From contig NZ_JABXKQ010000134.1 of assembly GCF_017114945.1 (NCBI RefSeq), forward strand, positions 1 through 64,000: a stretch of DNA of 64,000 nucleotides. The letters are read 5' to 3'. This document shows, in pieces, positions 26,496-34,603 of the stretch (position 1 is its first letter; every line of letters starts with the position of its first letter). This stretch comes from Nostoc sp. JL34. GTDB lineage: Bacteria; Cyanobacteriota; Cyanobacteriia; Cyanobacteriales; Nostocaceae. The translations under genes were made by a program, and so were the position numbers. The notes under the pieces were generated by a model. It was not told where the DNA came from. It ran no database searches and saw only the letters and a program-made list of their open reading frames with translations.

Positions 26496-27134
26496 TTAAA
26501 TGCTCTTGGCGAAGTCGTATTTGCCTCCACGTTCAAGGGCGCGTTCGTAAGCAGGTCGTGCATGGATGCGCTCGATAAATTGCTTAATCTTTGGTCGGCT
26601 TGAGATCAGTTCGGCTTCCATAGCAACTATTTCTAGAGGAAAGCTCATTTGGATATCAGCGGCGGTAAATTCTTCGCCTACAAACCAGGTACTCTTATGA
26701 AGTTCACCTTCTATGTAGTCAAAGTGAAGCTTGATCTGGGGCGCGATAAATGCATCGTTGACGCTGCTGTCTCCTGTCGAAAAACGGTTAAAGACGAGGT
26801 TCATCACCAGAGGTGGCATTGCAGAGCCTTCAGCGTAATGCAGCCAATAGGTATAGCGCAGACGCTCCGGCGTACCGGATGGTGGGATTAGCCGACCATT
26901 GCCGTAGCGACCCACTATGTATTCAATGATAGCGCCCGACTCAGCAACCGTTTCTTCTGCATCTGTGATCACTGGTGACTTACCGAGTGGATGGACTGAG
27001 AGCAACGATGCCGGTGCCAGCATCGTTTTCTCATCGCGTTGGTAGAACTTAATCTCGTATTCGATACCTAATTCTTCAAGCAGCCATAGCACGCGCTGCG
27101 ATCGCGAGTTGTTGAGATGATGGACAACGATCAT
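26496..27134 (-). CDS. Glutathione S-transferase family protein
   Basis: 212-residue cytosolic GST. The N-terminal thioredoxin-like domain has the catalytic-type serine in HHLNNSRSQRVLWLLEELG, a cis-proline context in HPLGKSPVI and the glutathione-binding ESGAIIEYI. The C-terminal helical domain (about 85-212) contains FTAADIQMSFPLEIV. This matches bacterial beta/theta-like GSTs that conjugate or reduce electrophiles. ATG 27134. The stop codon lies within the right target duplication of the miniature element, yet the frame is intact. Confidence 0.9.
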   Translation of the reverse strand: MIVVHHLNNSRSQRVLWLLEELGIEYEIKFYQRDEKTMLAPASLLSVHPLGKSPVITDAEETVAESGAIIEYIVGRYGNGRLIPPSGTPERLRYTYWLHYAEGSAMPPLVMNLVFNRFSTGDSSVNDAFIAPQIKLHFDYIEGELHKSTWFVGEEFTAADIQMSFPLEIVAMEAELISSRPKIKQFIERIHARPAYERALERGGKYDFAKSI

Positions 27135-27609
27135 AATAGCTACTTTTTGACAATGGGGTTATTAGGAGCTTTTCATCGTCTCAACCTATCATCAGTTTCC
27201 CCACTCTTCATCTATCTGGTGGTTTGTCTTGGGTATGTAAGTAGAGGTATGTAAAATAATTAACAATTTCTCTTCTGCTTCCCCTGCTTATCCAAACCGT
27301 ATTGGAGTGGGAAGAGTTGATGCAGTCTGGTCAAATACTTCCACCATTTCAAGAGACGATTTTTAGCAAGCGTTCGTTAAGACCGTACAATAATGGTCGG
27401 TTGTTACACACACCAGTCTGATTGTTATTAGTCAGAATGTAGTGGTGCAATATATTACACTTAGTTCTTGCAGACGTTTGTACTTAAGCTGATTGTAACT
27501 CTTTTGTACTGGCGGCTGGTGGAACTAACCCTCAATATTTAACTCCAGACAGAGGTAGAGTCAGCATAGTTGATTAATATCTGGAAGTTAGAGCCGTAAT
27601 CGTCTGAAA
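27135..27609. other. Divergent intergenic region, no gene seen
   Basis: 475 bp between divergent GST and pentapeptide genes. Moderately AT-rich with a few short repeats (CTTTTGTACTGG, TTTGTACTTAAG). No RNA gene or clear operator found. Confidence 0.45.
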
Positions 27610-28323
27610 GTGCCAAAACTGAAAGAAATGAAAAATATTATCTCGATTGTTTGGAATAACTGGTTAAAACGACACAAAGACTCTGTTTTACTATTTGACT
27701 CAATTGTTGCCGCTAGTGAGATTGCCCTGATGCTTAACGGTCAGTGGGATGGCTGCAATGGTGTGATGGTAGACAAATGTGATGAGGTAGCTATTAACAC
27801 TGCTGCCAAAATATTAGAAGCTACATGGTGTTATCAAGGAGCTTCCAAAGCTGTTTTAGACAGAGTAACAACTGATGAAATTTTACGCCGTTATGCAATA
27901 GGAGAAAGAAATTTTATTAATGCTAATTTGAGGTGTGCAGTACTTACATCAGTGAAGCTAAGTGAAATTAACCTAAGTTATGCTCAGTTGAGTTGGGCAG
28001 ACCTAAATCAAGCCAATCTCAGTAAAGCTGATTTAACAGCAGCAGACCTAAGTCAAGCTAATTTAAGTGGAACCGACCTGAGTAAGGCATACCTAATGAG
28101 GGCAAACCTAAAGGGGGCAGACCTGCAACAAGCTTCACTTCAGGGGGCTAACCTAAGTAGCGCTAACTTAAGTGAAGTTAACCTCACTGATGCAGATTTA
28201 ACAGGAGCTAATCTAGCACTAGCAGACTTAAGAGGGGCAAATTTTCACGAATGCAATTTGAGTGGGGCTAACCTAACAAATGCTAAGTTAATTGAAAGTG
28301 ACTTGGCTTTTGCTAAACAATGA
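27610..28323 (+). CDS. Pentapeptide-repeat protein
   Basis: 237 residues. An N-terminal non-repeat domain (about 1-100) precedes some 25 pentapeptides of the A(D/N)Lxx type (about 101-235), expected to form a right-handed quadrilateral beta-helix. The first possible start is GTG 27610; ATG 27628 is an alternative six codons in, and neither has a strong ribosome-binding site. Such proteins are very numerous in Nostoc; roles range from gyrase protection to thylakoid assembly, but none can be assigned. It stands alone. Confidence 0.88.
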   Translation: MPKLKEMKNIISIVWNNWLKRHKDSVLLFDSIVAASEIALMLNGQWDGCNGVMVDKCDEVAINTAAKILEATWCYQGASKAVLDRVTTDEILRRYAIGERNFINANLRCAVLTSVKLSEINLSYAQLSWADLNQANLSKADLTAADLSQANLSGTDLSKAYLMRANLKGADLQQASLQGANLSSANLSEVNLTDADLTGANLALADLRGANFHECNLSGANLTNAKLIESDLAFAKQ

Positions 28324-28368
28324 TCGCGCCTAGAGGCATTTTGCTTAAGTAACCAACGATAATAATGT

Positions 28369-28403
28369 GCGTAGGCGTAGCCCAACCTAGACATCGCTAA
28401 CTA
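28369..28403. repeat. Dispersed repeat (GCGTAGGCGTAGCC type)
   Basis: Same family as the copy inside the giant kinase gene at 5,970-6,002; here it lies between convergent genes. Confidence 0.6.
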
Positions 28404-28420
28404 TCAGCAAGCTTACACGC

Positions 28421-29278
28421 TCATTGCATAACTCTGCTATCAATCGGTAGTGAGAATTCACGAGACCATTCATTCCACGAGCCAAAATAATTTCTGGCAG
28501 AAATTCCTGCCTCTTCTAGTGCTATTAATGTATTAGCAGCTCTTGAACCCTTAAAGCAATAAATGTACACAATGGAATCTGAAGTAATACCTACTGACTG
28601 ACAAATTTCTCGGATTTCATCTGGCGATCGAAAGGTGGGGATTTCCGATTCAAATGTCATCAACCGATGCCATTCTAGCCATACAGCGTTAGGGATTCTG
28701 CCTTTGCGAGGACAAAAATCAACAGCGTAGGGAGAAGAACTCAACCCAAGCCATTCCTCGCTGTCGCGCACATCTAATTTAATAATTGCTGGATTGTCAA
28801 TTGCTTGCAACATCTCGGTGGTAGTCACCATCATATCAGCGTTAGGATGCAATCTAAATATGCTGCTTTCACGTAATGGTACTTCATCGGTAGTAGGTAA
28901 TCCCGCCCTAAGCCATGCTCTATATCCACCGTGTAAGATAGATACCTGAGCGCAACCTAAATACTTCAGCAAGAAAGCTGCTCGACAAGATTGACCATAA
29001 CCTTTACTTAAAGTATCTTCATACACAATTAACCGTTCTGCACCCGATATTCCGACCCTGCTTAGAATTTGTGCAAAATACTCTTGCAATTTCTTTAATC
29101 CTGCTGGGTAGGAATTCTCTAAAAGATAGGTGAAAAAATCTCGAATATTTATGGATTGAGGAATATGAGAAATAGCATAATCTTCGGGAGTTCGCGTATC
29201 GATAATGACAGTCTGTGATAACTTTTCTGCTAACAGAGACGTGAGTTGTTGAGGAGAAATGAGGAGTTTTGTATTCAC
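28421..29278 (-). CDS. Two-domain sulfurtransferase (rhodanese)
   Basis: 285-residue protein with an inactive N-terminal rhodanese domain (about 5-130) and an active C-terminal one (about 150-280). The catalytic loop is YCFKGSRAAN with C241. It moves a sulfane sulfur from thiosulfate or 3-mercaptopyruvate to a thiol acceptor (family knowledge). The loop CFKGSR fits neither the CRKGVT nor the CG(S/T)GVT signature exactly, so the donor is unsettled. The start is GTG 29278. It is one of several sulfur-related genes between 22 and 29 kb but not in their operon. Confidence 0.88.
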   Translation of the reverse strand: MNTKLLISPQQLTSLLAEKLSQTVIIDTRTPEDYAISHIPQSINIRDFFTYLLENSYPAGLKKLQEYFAQILSRVGISGAERLIVYEDTLSKGYGQSCRAAFLLKYLGCAQVSILHGGYRAWLRAGLPTTDEVPLRESSIFRLHPNADMMVTTTEMLQAIDNPAIIKLDVRDSEEWLGLSSSPYAVDFCPRKGRIPNAVWLEWHRLMTFESEIPTFRSPDEIREICQSVGITSDSIVYIYCFKGSRAANTLIALEEAGISARNYFGSWNEWSREFSLPIDSRVMQ

Positions 29279-29552
29279 GCTTTCATGCTGATGTTATCGT
29301 ACCATTAGGCATTATCGCGTTCAGTAGAGAGAGCGTTTTGTCATGGAAATCACAGGAGAATGAATGTTGAATGTTACGAGAGAACTTTTGTGGCTAATCA
29401 ATACACTCTGCTTTCGCTAACTAACTTTTTTCTTCTTTACAAGCTTTACGCGAGCGCATCCAAGAAATATTCGACCAACTTACTTTTGAGCAGGTAATTT
29501 CTGTCTCTTCTTACAACTTTATCCTGGAAGCTTTATTCTATGCAGCTTCATA

Positions 29553-30117
29553 TTAAATTGGTATAAGCTTTTTGAGTTCCTCTAACTGGGGATGATCTTC
29601 ACCTCGGTAGTTGCAAAAGAACGTTGCCGTTGCTACTAGCACAGTTTCTAGTTCATGACCTTGAGGCACTGCATTATATAAAGCACGCATTAATTGAATA
29701 GTCAGTGCTAAAGTAGCTTGAATTCTCAGCGTCAACCAGATTGCTTGAGCTAGGTAAACCAAACCGTTGCTTTCATCTGTTACACCTAAGTTATTCAGAA
29801 CTGTTACCAAATCACCGTATGCACTTGTTTGTGCAAGTGTGGAAGCAACTTGCTTCCAAAGTGCGATCGCTTTTGGGATATCCCCTTGTTGGGCGATTAC
29901 CAGTGCCATGTTGTTGAGGGTAGTGGCTTTACCTTTGACATCGCCAATCTGCTCGGATATTTCTAAGGATTGTTCCCAAAGTGCGATCGCTTTTGGGATG
30001 TCCACACAAATCAATGAGTGCTGCTAACTCCGTTTTATCCAGGCGACGCGAGCCGTAATTACAGCGCAGTTCAAAAGTTTGCTGTTGACTGAGGGCGAAG
30101 GTGAAGCTTAGGGACAT
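29553..30117 (-). pseudogene. Broken TPR-repeat gene
   Basis: Two frames together resemble one gene. The first (30,117 to about 30,000) begins MSLSFTFALSQQQTFELRC; the second, one frame off, holds tetratricopeptide units (DIPKAIALWEQSLEISEQIGDVKGKATTLNNMA and a second copy) and a C-terminal domain ending at 29,553. The junction near 30,005 needs a frameshift and probably a deletion of further repeats. The second part has an ATG at 30,014 but this begins inside a repeat. Probably non-functional; Nostoc has many such large TPR proteins. Confidence 0.65.
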
Positions 30118-30175
30118 GGCTGACAGCAGGAGTTTCCACAGTAACCTTCACCGTATTATCACCTTTTTCCCGAAA

Positions 30176-31195
30176 TTATCGCCGATATTCGTCGCCACAA
30201 TCGCCGATAAGCTGGTATAAATCGCGTGATTGGCGAGATACTGCATTGATGCGATCGCGATCGTCAGCATCTAAACTAAAACTAAATACTTTGGCGTTAT
30301 CTTCTATATGTTCAGATACACCAAGTCTGGCACCAACTATCACACCGCCCACAGTTGGCTGATCTAAAATGTAACGCACTGCTATGTTGGAAATACTTAC
30401 CCTATGCTTATTAGCAATTTCCTTTAAGATAGCTAGCAACTCTTGAAATAATTGCCACCCACCCCAAGCATCGATCATATTTTTATATTTTTTCAAACTA
30501 GCAGTAGCTAGATCAAATCCTCGCGGTTCCGGTTTCCCCAAATAGTTTTCTGATAACAAACCGCCGCACAGCGTACCATAAGTAAAAAGCTTTATATCAT
30601 GCTGTTGACAAAACTGCATTATATTAACTTCGGGACGGCGGTCAACAAGGGAAAATTGTACTTGGTTAGAAACGATTTTGATACCTGCTTCGGTAATAAT
30701 CTTCAAGTTTTCCGTGTCAAAATTAGTTAAACCTAGATGCTTAATTTTACCCTCAGTCTGAAGTTCTGCCATATATTTTAGGGCATCCAGGTAATTTTTA
30801 TCCTGATATTCCCACCAGTGAAATTGCAATAAATCTAACGATTGCACATTCATTCTTCTCAGGGAAATATCAATATTTTCCTCAACGAGTTTTTTTGTCA
30901 TTTTGCCTGGACGAGGCACCCATTTTGTAAAGGCTTGTACCTGAGATAAAGCCTCTTTTCCACGAGTATCAATTAGTTGACAGCGAAACTCACCAATAAA
31001 GTCTTCTGCGGGGCCATAATGATCTGCTAAATCCCAAGTAGTGAAGCCTGCATCTACATATTTGAACATCGTCTCAATAGCGACTTGGGGATTGATCTGT
31101 CCATGTCCGCCAGAGACTTGCCACATCCCATTTAATATGCGGCAGATGTTCAAATCAGGAGTAAATTGGAGACGGCTAGCTGCGGGTAAGTTCAT
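30176..31195 (-). CDS. Aldo/keto reductase
   Basis: 339-residue NAD(P)H-dependent oxidoreductase with a TIM barrel. The catalytic tetrad is visible: D55 and Y60 (WDLADHYG), K91 (FTKWVP) and H126 (LQFHWWEY). C-terminal VGGVIVGARLGVSEHIEDN binds the cofactor phosphate. ATG 31195 is used; the frame opens two codons upstream with TTG. Substrate unknown. It ends about 60 nt before the TPR remnant and is preceded by short AGGAGTTAGGAG-like repeats. Confidence 0.9.
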   Translation of the reverse strand: MNLPAASRLQFTPDLNICRILNGMWQVSGGHGQINPQVAIETMFKYVDAGFTTWDLADHYGPAEDFIGEFRCQLIDTRGKEALSQVQAFTKWVPRPGKMTKKLVEENIDISLRRMNVQSLDLLQFHWWEYQDKNYLDALKYMAELQTEGKIKHLGLTNFDTENLKIITEAGIKIVSNQVQFSLVDRRPEVNIMQFCQQHDIKLFTYGTLCGGLLSENYLGKPEPRGFDLATASLKKYKNMIDAWGGWQLFQELLAILKEIANKHRVSISNIAVRYILDQPTVGGVIVGARLGVSEHIEDNAKVFSFSLDADDRDRINAVSRQSRDLYQLIGDCGDEYRR

Positions 31196-31357
31196 TTTCA
31201 AGTTTAGGAGTTAGGAGGAACCACTGCCTTGCTCTGCTCAAGAGAGTTCTAGCAAGTGCGTTGAAAAGGGAGGAATTAAGATTTTAATGATATATAAATC
31301 ATAGCTGATCATTATTAATTCCTAACTCATAACTCCCAACTCCCAACTTCTAGCTTT

Positions 31358-31693
31358 CTAACGCCAGTCTTTTTCAGATTGTTCAATAACGTAAGCAGCA
31401 ACGTCTTGAATTTGCTGTTCAGTGAGACGCTTTTTGTAAGCTGACATATTATTTTTACCATTGGTAACGATAGATGTAACTGCCTCTATTGAATTCATGC
31501 CATACTTTTTCAGCGCTTGCTTTTTGAGATTTTTACCTCGCCTAATTATGTTGCTACCGTTGATATGACAACCAGCACAATGAACACTAAATATTTGTTC
31601 ACCATTAACTGTGTCTACTGCACTAGCAGGTAAAGTAAAAGTACTGATTAATAACAAAAACGTTACTAATACTAATGTGAGTAATTTTTTCAA
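31358..31693 (-). CDS. Cytochrome c6-like protein (secreted, class I c-type cytochrome)
   Basis: 111 residues with a signal peptide (about 1-25, cut after ASA), heme motif CAGCH (C39, C42, H43) and likely axial methionine M83 in NNMSAY, where ordinary cytochrome c6 has GMPAF. It should carry electrons in the thylakoid lumen or periplasm. The start is TTG 31693, supported by GGAG 8 nt upstream; no ATG is available in frame. The basic segment RRGKNLKKQALKKYG gives it a high charge, unlike the main acidic c6 of many cyanobacteria, so it may be a c6B/c6C-type paralogue. Confidence 0.87.
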   Translation of the reverse strand: MKKLLTLVLVTFLLLISTFTLPASAVDTVNGEQIFSVHCAGCHINGSNIIRRGKNLKKQALKKYGMNSIEAVTSIVTNGKNNMSAYKKRLTEQQIQDVAAYVIEQSEKDWR

Positions 31694-31758
31694 TTAAATT
31701 CTCCATATTTTGACATCCTGGTTACAGCTATTTACAGCTATAAGTATCAGAACTAATA

Positions 31759-31983
31759 CTAAAGTGATTCAAAGTCAGTTGTAAATCCAGCAAAATTTGC
31801 ACAATCTTCTTGAAAAGCCTCTGCATCACTAACATCTTCAATTTTATAAGACATGATGCGCGTCCCATCTGGCATTTTTTTGGAACCAATCAATTCACCT
31901 TGATATTTCTCTGCGATCGCTTTAAAATCAACACCATAGATTTTCCAGGCATCACCCGAACAAGTAATATTTACTCGCCACAT
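31759..31983 (-). CDS. Small conserved hypothetical protein
   Basis: 74 residues, soluble, no signal peptide. Begins MWRVNITCSGDAWKIYGVDF and has two cysteines (C8, C62). I recall no named family. It lies 65 nt upstream of the cytochrome c gene on the same strand, so both may be one transcript. The coherent amphipathic composition and ATG 31983 make it a likely real gene. Confidence 0.65.
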   Translation of the reverse strand: MWRVNITCSGDAWKIYGVDFKAIAEKYQGELIGSKKMPDGTRIMSYKIEDVSDAEAFQEDCANFAGFTTDFESL

Positions 31984-32174
31984 ATTTTCATCTCAATTAC
32001 TACCAACAAATATTAATCATCTCACAAATGGGCAACATCTTACACATCACCTCTTTGGGACTGGAATTTTCTATCTAAAGGAAGTGCCTAGCTCAATCAG
32101 GCTACGCCATAATGTGGGTGTAGGAACATGTCTAAAAACTTTTATCCCAATTAGTTAAATTCCAAGAGTTGAAA

Positions 32175-32975
32175 ATGCCTAACAATATCAAACAACAAAT
32201 TCAAGCCGACTTGCAACAAGCTAAAGAAACCGGACAATTAAGAACTGATCGGATTCGAGAAATTGTAAAATCCGCAGTCTCTCAAGTAGCTTCTGAGTTT
32301 AAACAAGGTTCTACTGAAGTTCGTAGCATTGTAAGAGATGCAGTTTCTGCTGTAATAGAAAACTTCCAAGAAAAAGGTAGCGAACTCAAAGATGAAGTGA
32401 CAGCTTCTATTGAAGGAGCGCTGGAAGGGATTAATAGCAAAAGACACGAGAGCATTGCTCAAACTCAAACAGATATAAAAAGGTTACAAGCTCAACTGGA
32501 TGGTGAAGAAGAACAACTCCAACAAGAGGTTGATGTAATCTTGGCAGAGATTGAAGAGACAGGTAAGGAAAAATCTGCGAGTACCAAAACTGCAATTGAT
32601 TCTGCTGTCAATGCGATTAAAGATAGTGAAGAAGTCGGATTGTTAAAGAAGCGTTACGCACAACTGCAAGCACAGCTAGCCATTGTCCGAGCTAATATGG
32701 CTGCACGCTACGGCGGACGTAATATGGAGGTTCAAGATTATCTAGACGAGGCTAAACACTGGTATGATAAAGCTCGTCCCCAAGCGGAGTCTGTAGCTGT
32801 ACAGGTAGGACAAAAGCGATCGCAACTAGAAGATAAACTAGGTGAAGCTGGTACATCTCTAGCAAGAAAAGAACGCCAAATTAAACAAACCTTGAGAGAG
32901 TTACTTCTAACAGCGGCTGACTTATTCAAAGATAAAGAACCTGCTGATAAAGAACGGGAGACGATTCATAAATAG
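32175..32975 (+). CDS. Helix-rich coiled-coil protein of unknown function
   Basis: 266 residues, almost all predicted helix, rich in K, E, A and Q, without cysteine, signal peptide or membrane segment. The middle (about 90-150) looks like a coiled coil (TQTDIKRLQAQLDGEEEQLQQEV). The N-terminal part with repeated VKSAVSQVASEFKQG / VRDAVSAVIENFQEKG units recalls apolipoprotein-like or LEA-like stress proteins, but no family is assigned. ATG 32175 is preceded by AAGAG; an in-frame TTG lies two codons upstream. A strong hairpin follows the stop. Confidence 0.8.
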   Translation: MPNNIKQQIQADLQQAKETGQLRTDRIREIVKSAVSQVASEFKQGSTEVRSIVRDAVSAVIENFQEKGSELKDEVTASIEGALEGINSKRHESIAQTQTDIKRLQAQLDGEEEQLQQEVDVILAEIEETGKEKSASTKTAIDSAVNAIKDSEEVGLLKKRYAQLQAQLAIVRANMAARYGGRNMEVQDYLDEAKHWYDKARPQAESVAVQVGQKRSQLEDKLGEAGTSLARKERQIKQTLRELLLTAADLFKDKEPADKERETIHK

Positions 32976-33002
32976 ACTGCTTTGGCATTTAATTGACTTA
33001 GA

Positions 33003-33034
33003 AAAATAGGGTGGGAATTTCCCCACCCTATTTT
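33003..33034. terminator. Probable bidirectional terminator
   Basis: 13-bp perfect stem AAAATAGGGTGGG / CCCACCCTATTTT with a six-base loop, 27 nt after the coiled-coil gene; the T-rich arm gives a T run on each strand. Confidence 0.75.
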
Positions 33035-33116
33035 GGTGAAAATTTATTTACAGATTTTTTCTATTTAATTGAACTACAGATATAACTCATCTTTTCGATG
33101 TTGCTGATTGCGGTAT

Positions 33117-33164
33117 GATAAATAAATGGGTAATTGTGACACTACAATTACCCATTTATTTATC
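33117..33164. terminator. 21-bp perfect hairpin between convergent genes
   Basis: Arms 33,117-33,137 and 33,144-33,164 pair without a mismatch around the loop GACACT. It lies 16 nt past the stop of the minus-strand Pmp3-like gene and probably ends its transcript, though its perfection also recalls a folded repeat. Confidence 0.65.
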
Positions 33165-33180
33165 AAATTGCTATTGCGTA

Positions 33181-33372
33181 TTAGTAAATACGTCCTTCTC
33201 GATTAACTTGCTCATCATGCTTGGCTATAACCCAAATTGCATGAATACTACCAGGAAGCCAACCTAGAACTGTGAGCAGAATGTTAATAAACAGAGTTGG
33301 GCCAACTCCAACTGTCAAGAAAACGCCTAAAGGAGGCACTAACAAACCTAGAAGAAAACGAACTAATTTCAT
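33181..33372 (-). CDS. Pmp3/YqaE family small membrane protein
   Basis: 63 residues with two membrane helices; the pattern FLLGLLVPPLGVFLTVGVGPTLFINILLTVLGWLPGSIHAIWVI is the Pmp3 (PF01679) signature. Members are induced by salt or cold and affect membrane potential in yeast and plants (family knowledge). ATG 33372. Its neighbour upstream is another small membrane protein. Confidence 0.92.
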   Translation of the reverse strand: MKLVRFLLGLLVPPLGVFLTVGVGPTLFINILLTVLGWLPGSIHAIWVIAKHDEQVNREGRIY

Positions 33373-33500
33373 GATGTTACAATTTTGTGATTTTGTTTAA
33401 TACATTCATTTGAGGATGCCGAATGAGGAAATCCACCTTCGGAGATTTTATGTATGGTAGAAACGTTATGTAACTGGCATTTCTACCGCTTCTAACTAAC

Positions 33501-33902
33501 TTATCTAGAAGAAGGTAATTCAGCTTGACTCTTTACATCACCACTACTAGCTAAAAGGTTTCTTTCAACAAAATAGTTGTTAATGAAGGTGTTAGCAAAA
33601 GTTAGGATTACTGGGCCTAGAAGGAAACCAATAAGTCCGCGAACTGCGAACCCAGGAACTAGCACTGCTGCTAACCAGAAACATAAACCGTTGACGATGA
33701 GCGAAAATGCTCCAAATGAAAGAAAGTTAAGTGGCAGAGAAAGAGCAGACAGAACTGGTTTAACTGAACCGTTAATTAAACCAATTACTAAAGCAGCAAT
33801 CAAAGCTGCGGGAAAATTAGCAATATTAACGCCTGGAACAACTAAATCAACAATCAATAGGCTCAAAGCTGTAGCTAGGGCGGTTAATAATGGAGTCAAC
33901 AT
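33501..33902 (-). CDS. Phage holin family 4-like membrane protein
   Basis: 133 residues with four predicted membrane helices. The sequence (ALVIGLINGSVKPVLSALSLPLNFLSFGAFSLIVNGLCFWLAA) fits the PF04020 family, named from mycobacteriophage holins but found widely in bacterial chromosomes with unknown role. No other phage gene is near, so a lysis function is unlikely. ATG 33902. Confidence 0.88.
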   Translation of the reverse strand: MLTPLLTALATALSLLIVDLVVPGVNIANFPAALIAALVIGLINGSVKPVLSALSLPLNFLSFGAFSLIVNGLCFWLAAVLVPGFAVRGLIGFLLGPVILTFANTFINNYFVERNLLASSGDVKSQAELPSSR

Positions 33903-34093
33903 TGTTTTTACCTAATAACTAGAGATTTTCTATTTGCAACTTCTTATATCATCTTTAACTATCTGCTAAAGTTTCACCTCTCTTGCAAGATAGAATTTCC
34001 TTCTACCATTAGGTCTATCATTGAGAAAACTATAGCAGTTATCAATACATAGTATGGGCGCACATCTGCACACCCATACATTTAGACATAGGA

Positions 34094-34122
34094 GTAGAGA
34101 CGTAGCACTACTACGTCTCTAC
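34094..34122. repeat. 12-bp hairpin repeat
   Basis: GTAGAGACGTAG, loop CACTA, then the exact complement. A short dispersed palindrome of a kind common in Nostoc. Confidence 0.75.
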
Positions 34123-34181
34123 AAGAGTTCTGGATAACACATATTAATTTGTGGAGATATCTAACGGATTTCAATGTTTTC

Positions 34182-34211
34182 AGGGTGCGTTAAACAAATT
34201 TAACACACCCT
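34182..34211 (-). terminator. Hairpin downstream of ferredoxin gene
   Basis: AGGGTGCGTTAAA / TTTAACACACCCT, 12 of 13 paired, 38 nt after the ferredoxin stop. No strong T run, so only a possible terminator. Confidence 0.5.
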
Positions 34212-34248
34212 ATAAATTTAAGATTAATTTAATGTCACACCGCAAAAA

Positions 34249-34590
34249 TCACTCAGATTTTCCAGACTCAGGCTTATAGTAAAGGGCTGATTTATATAAG
34301 ACTTGTTCTTGATGAGTTTCTAAAGTGCAATCAGACAAAGGGTAAGTTACACAAGTAACAACATAACCAGCCCGTATTTCGCTTGGACGCAGAAATTTTT
34401 GCTCACTTTGATCGACTTCACCACTAATAAGTTTAGCAATACACGCAGAACATTCGCCTTGTTTACACCCAGATGGGAGGCGGATACCAGCTTCTTCCGC
34501 CATATCCAGAATATATTGATCGTCTGGTACTGGAATGGTGCGATCTAATCCAAGTGGAGGATTGATAAATCGAACTTGATAAACTGCCAT
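34249..34590 (-). CDS. Plant-type [2Fe-2S] ferredoxin
   Basis: 113-residue soluble electron carrier. Cluster ligands are C42, C47, C50 (GCKQGECSAC) and C80 (VVTC). It has an N-terminal extension of the beta-grasp core and a longer C-terminal tail than photosynthetic PetF (about 98 residues), so it is probably a specialised ferredoxin. ATG 34590 lies 13 nt after the Tex gene stop on the same strand, so the two are likely co-transcribed. Confidence 0.92.
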   Translation of the reverse strand: MAVYQVRFINPPLGLDRTIPVPDDQYILDMAEEAGIRLPSGCKQGECSACIAKLISGEVDQSEQKFLRPSEIRAGYVVTCVTYPLSDCTLETHQEQVLYKSALYYKPESGKSE

Positions 34591-34603
34591 CTGCTGTTTA
34601 TAA

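Larger units (their letters stand above)
33903..34248. other. Intergenic region with two hairpins
   Basis: 346 bp. Contains a 12-bp perfect palindromic hairpin at 34,094-34,122 (GTAGAGACGTAG arms, loop CACTA), a dispersed-repeat type, and a terminator-like hairpin at 34,182-34,211. No gene. Confidence 0.55.

Noticed and set aside
26297-26563. 88-codon minus-strand frame
   Set aside because: It runs through the miniature element and into the GST gene.
29440-29552. Short plus-strand coding remnant (LRERIQEIFDQLTFEQV...)
   Set aside because: It reads plausibly for about 40 codons to a stop but lacks a start and a recognisable family.
33501-33902. Prophage lysis gene
   Set aside because: The holin-like family is widespread on chromosomes and no other phage gene is near.
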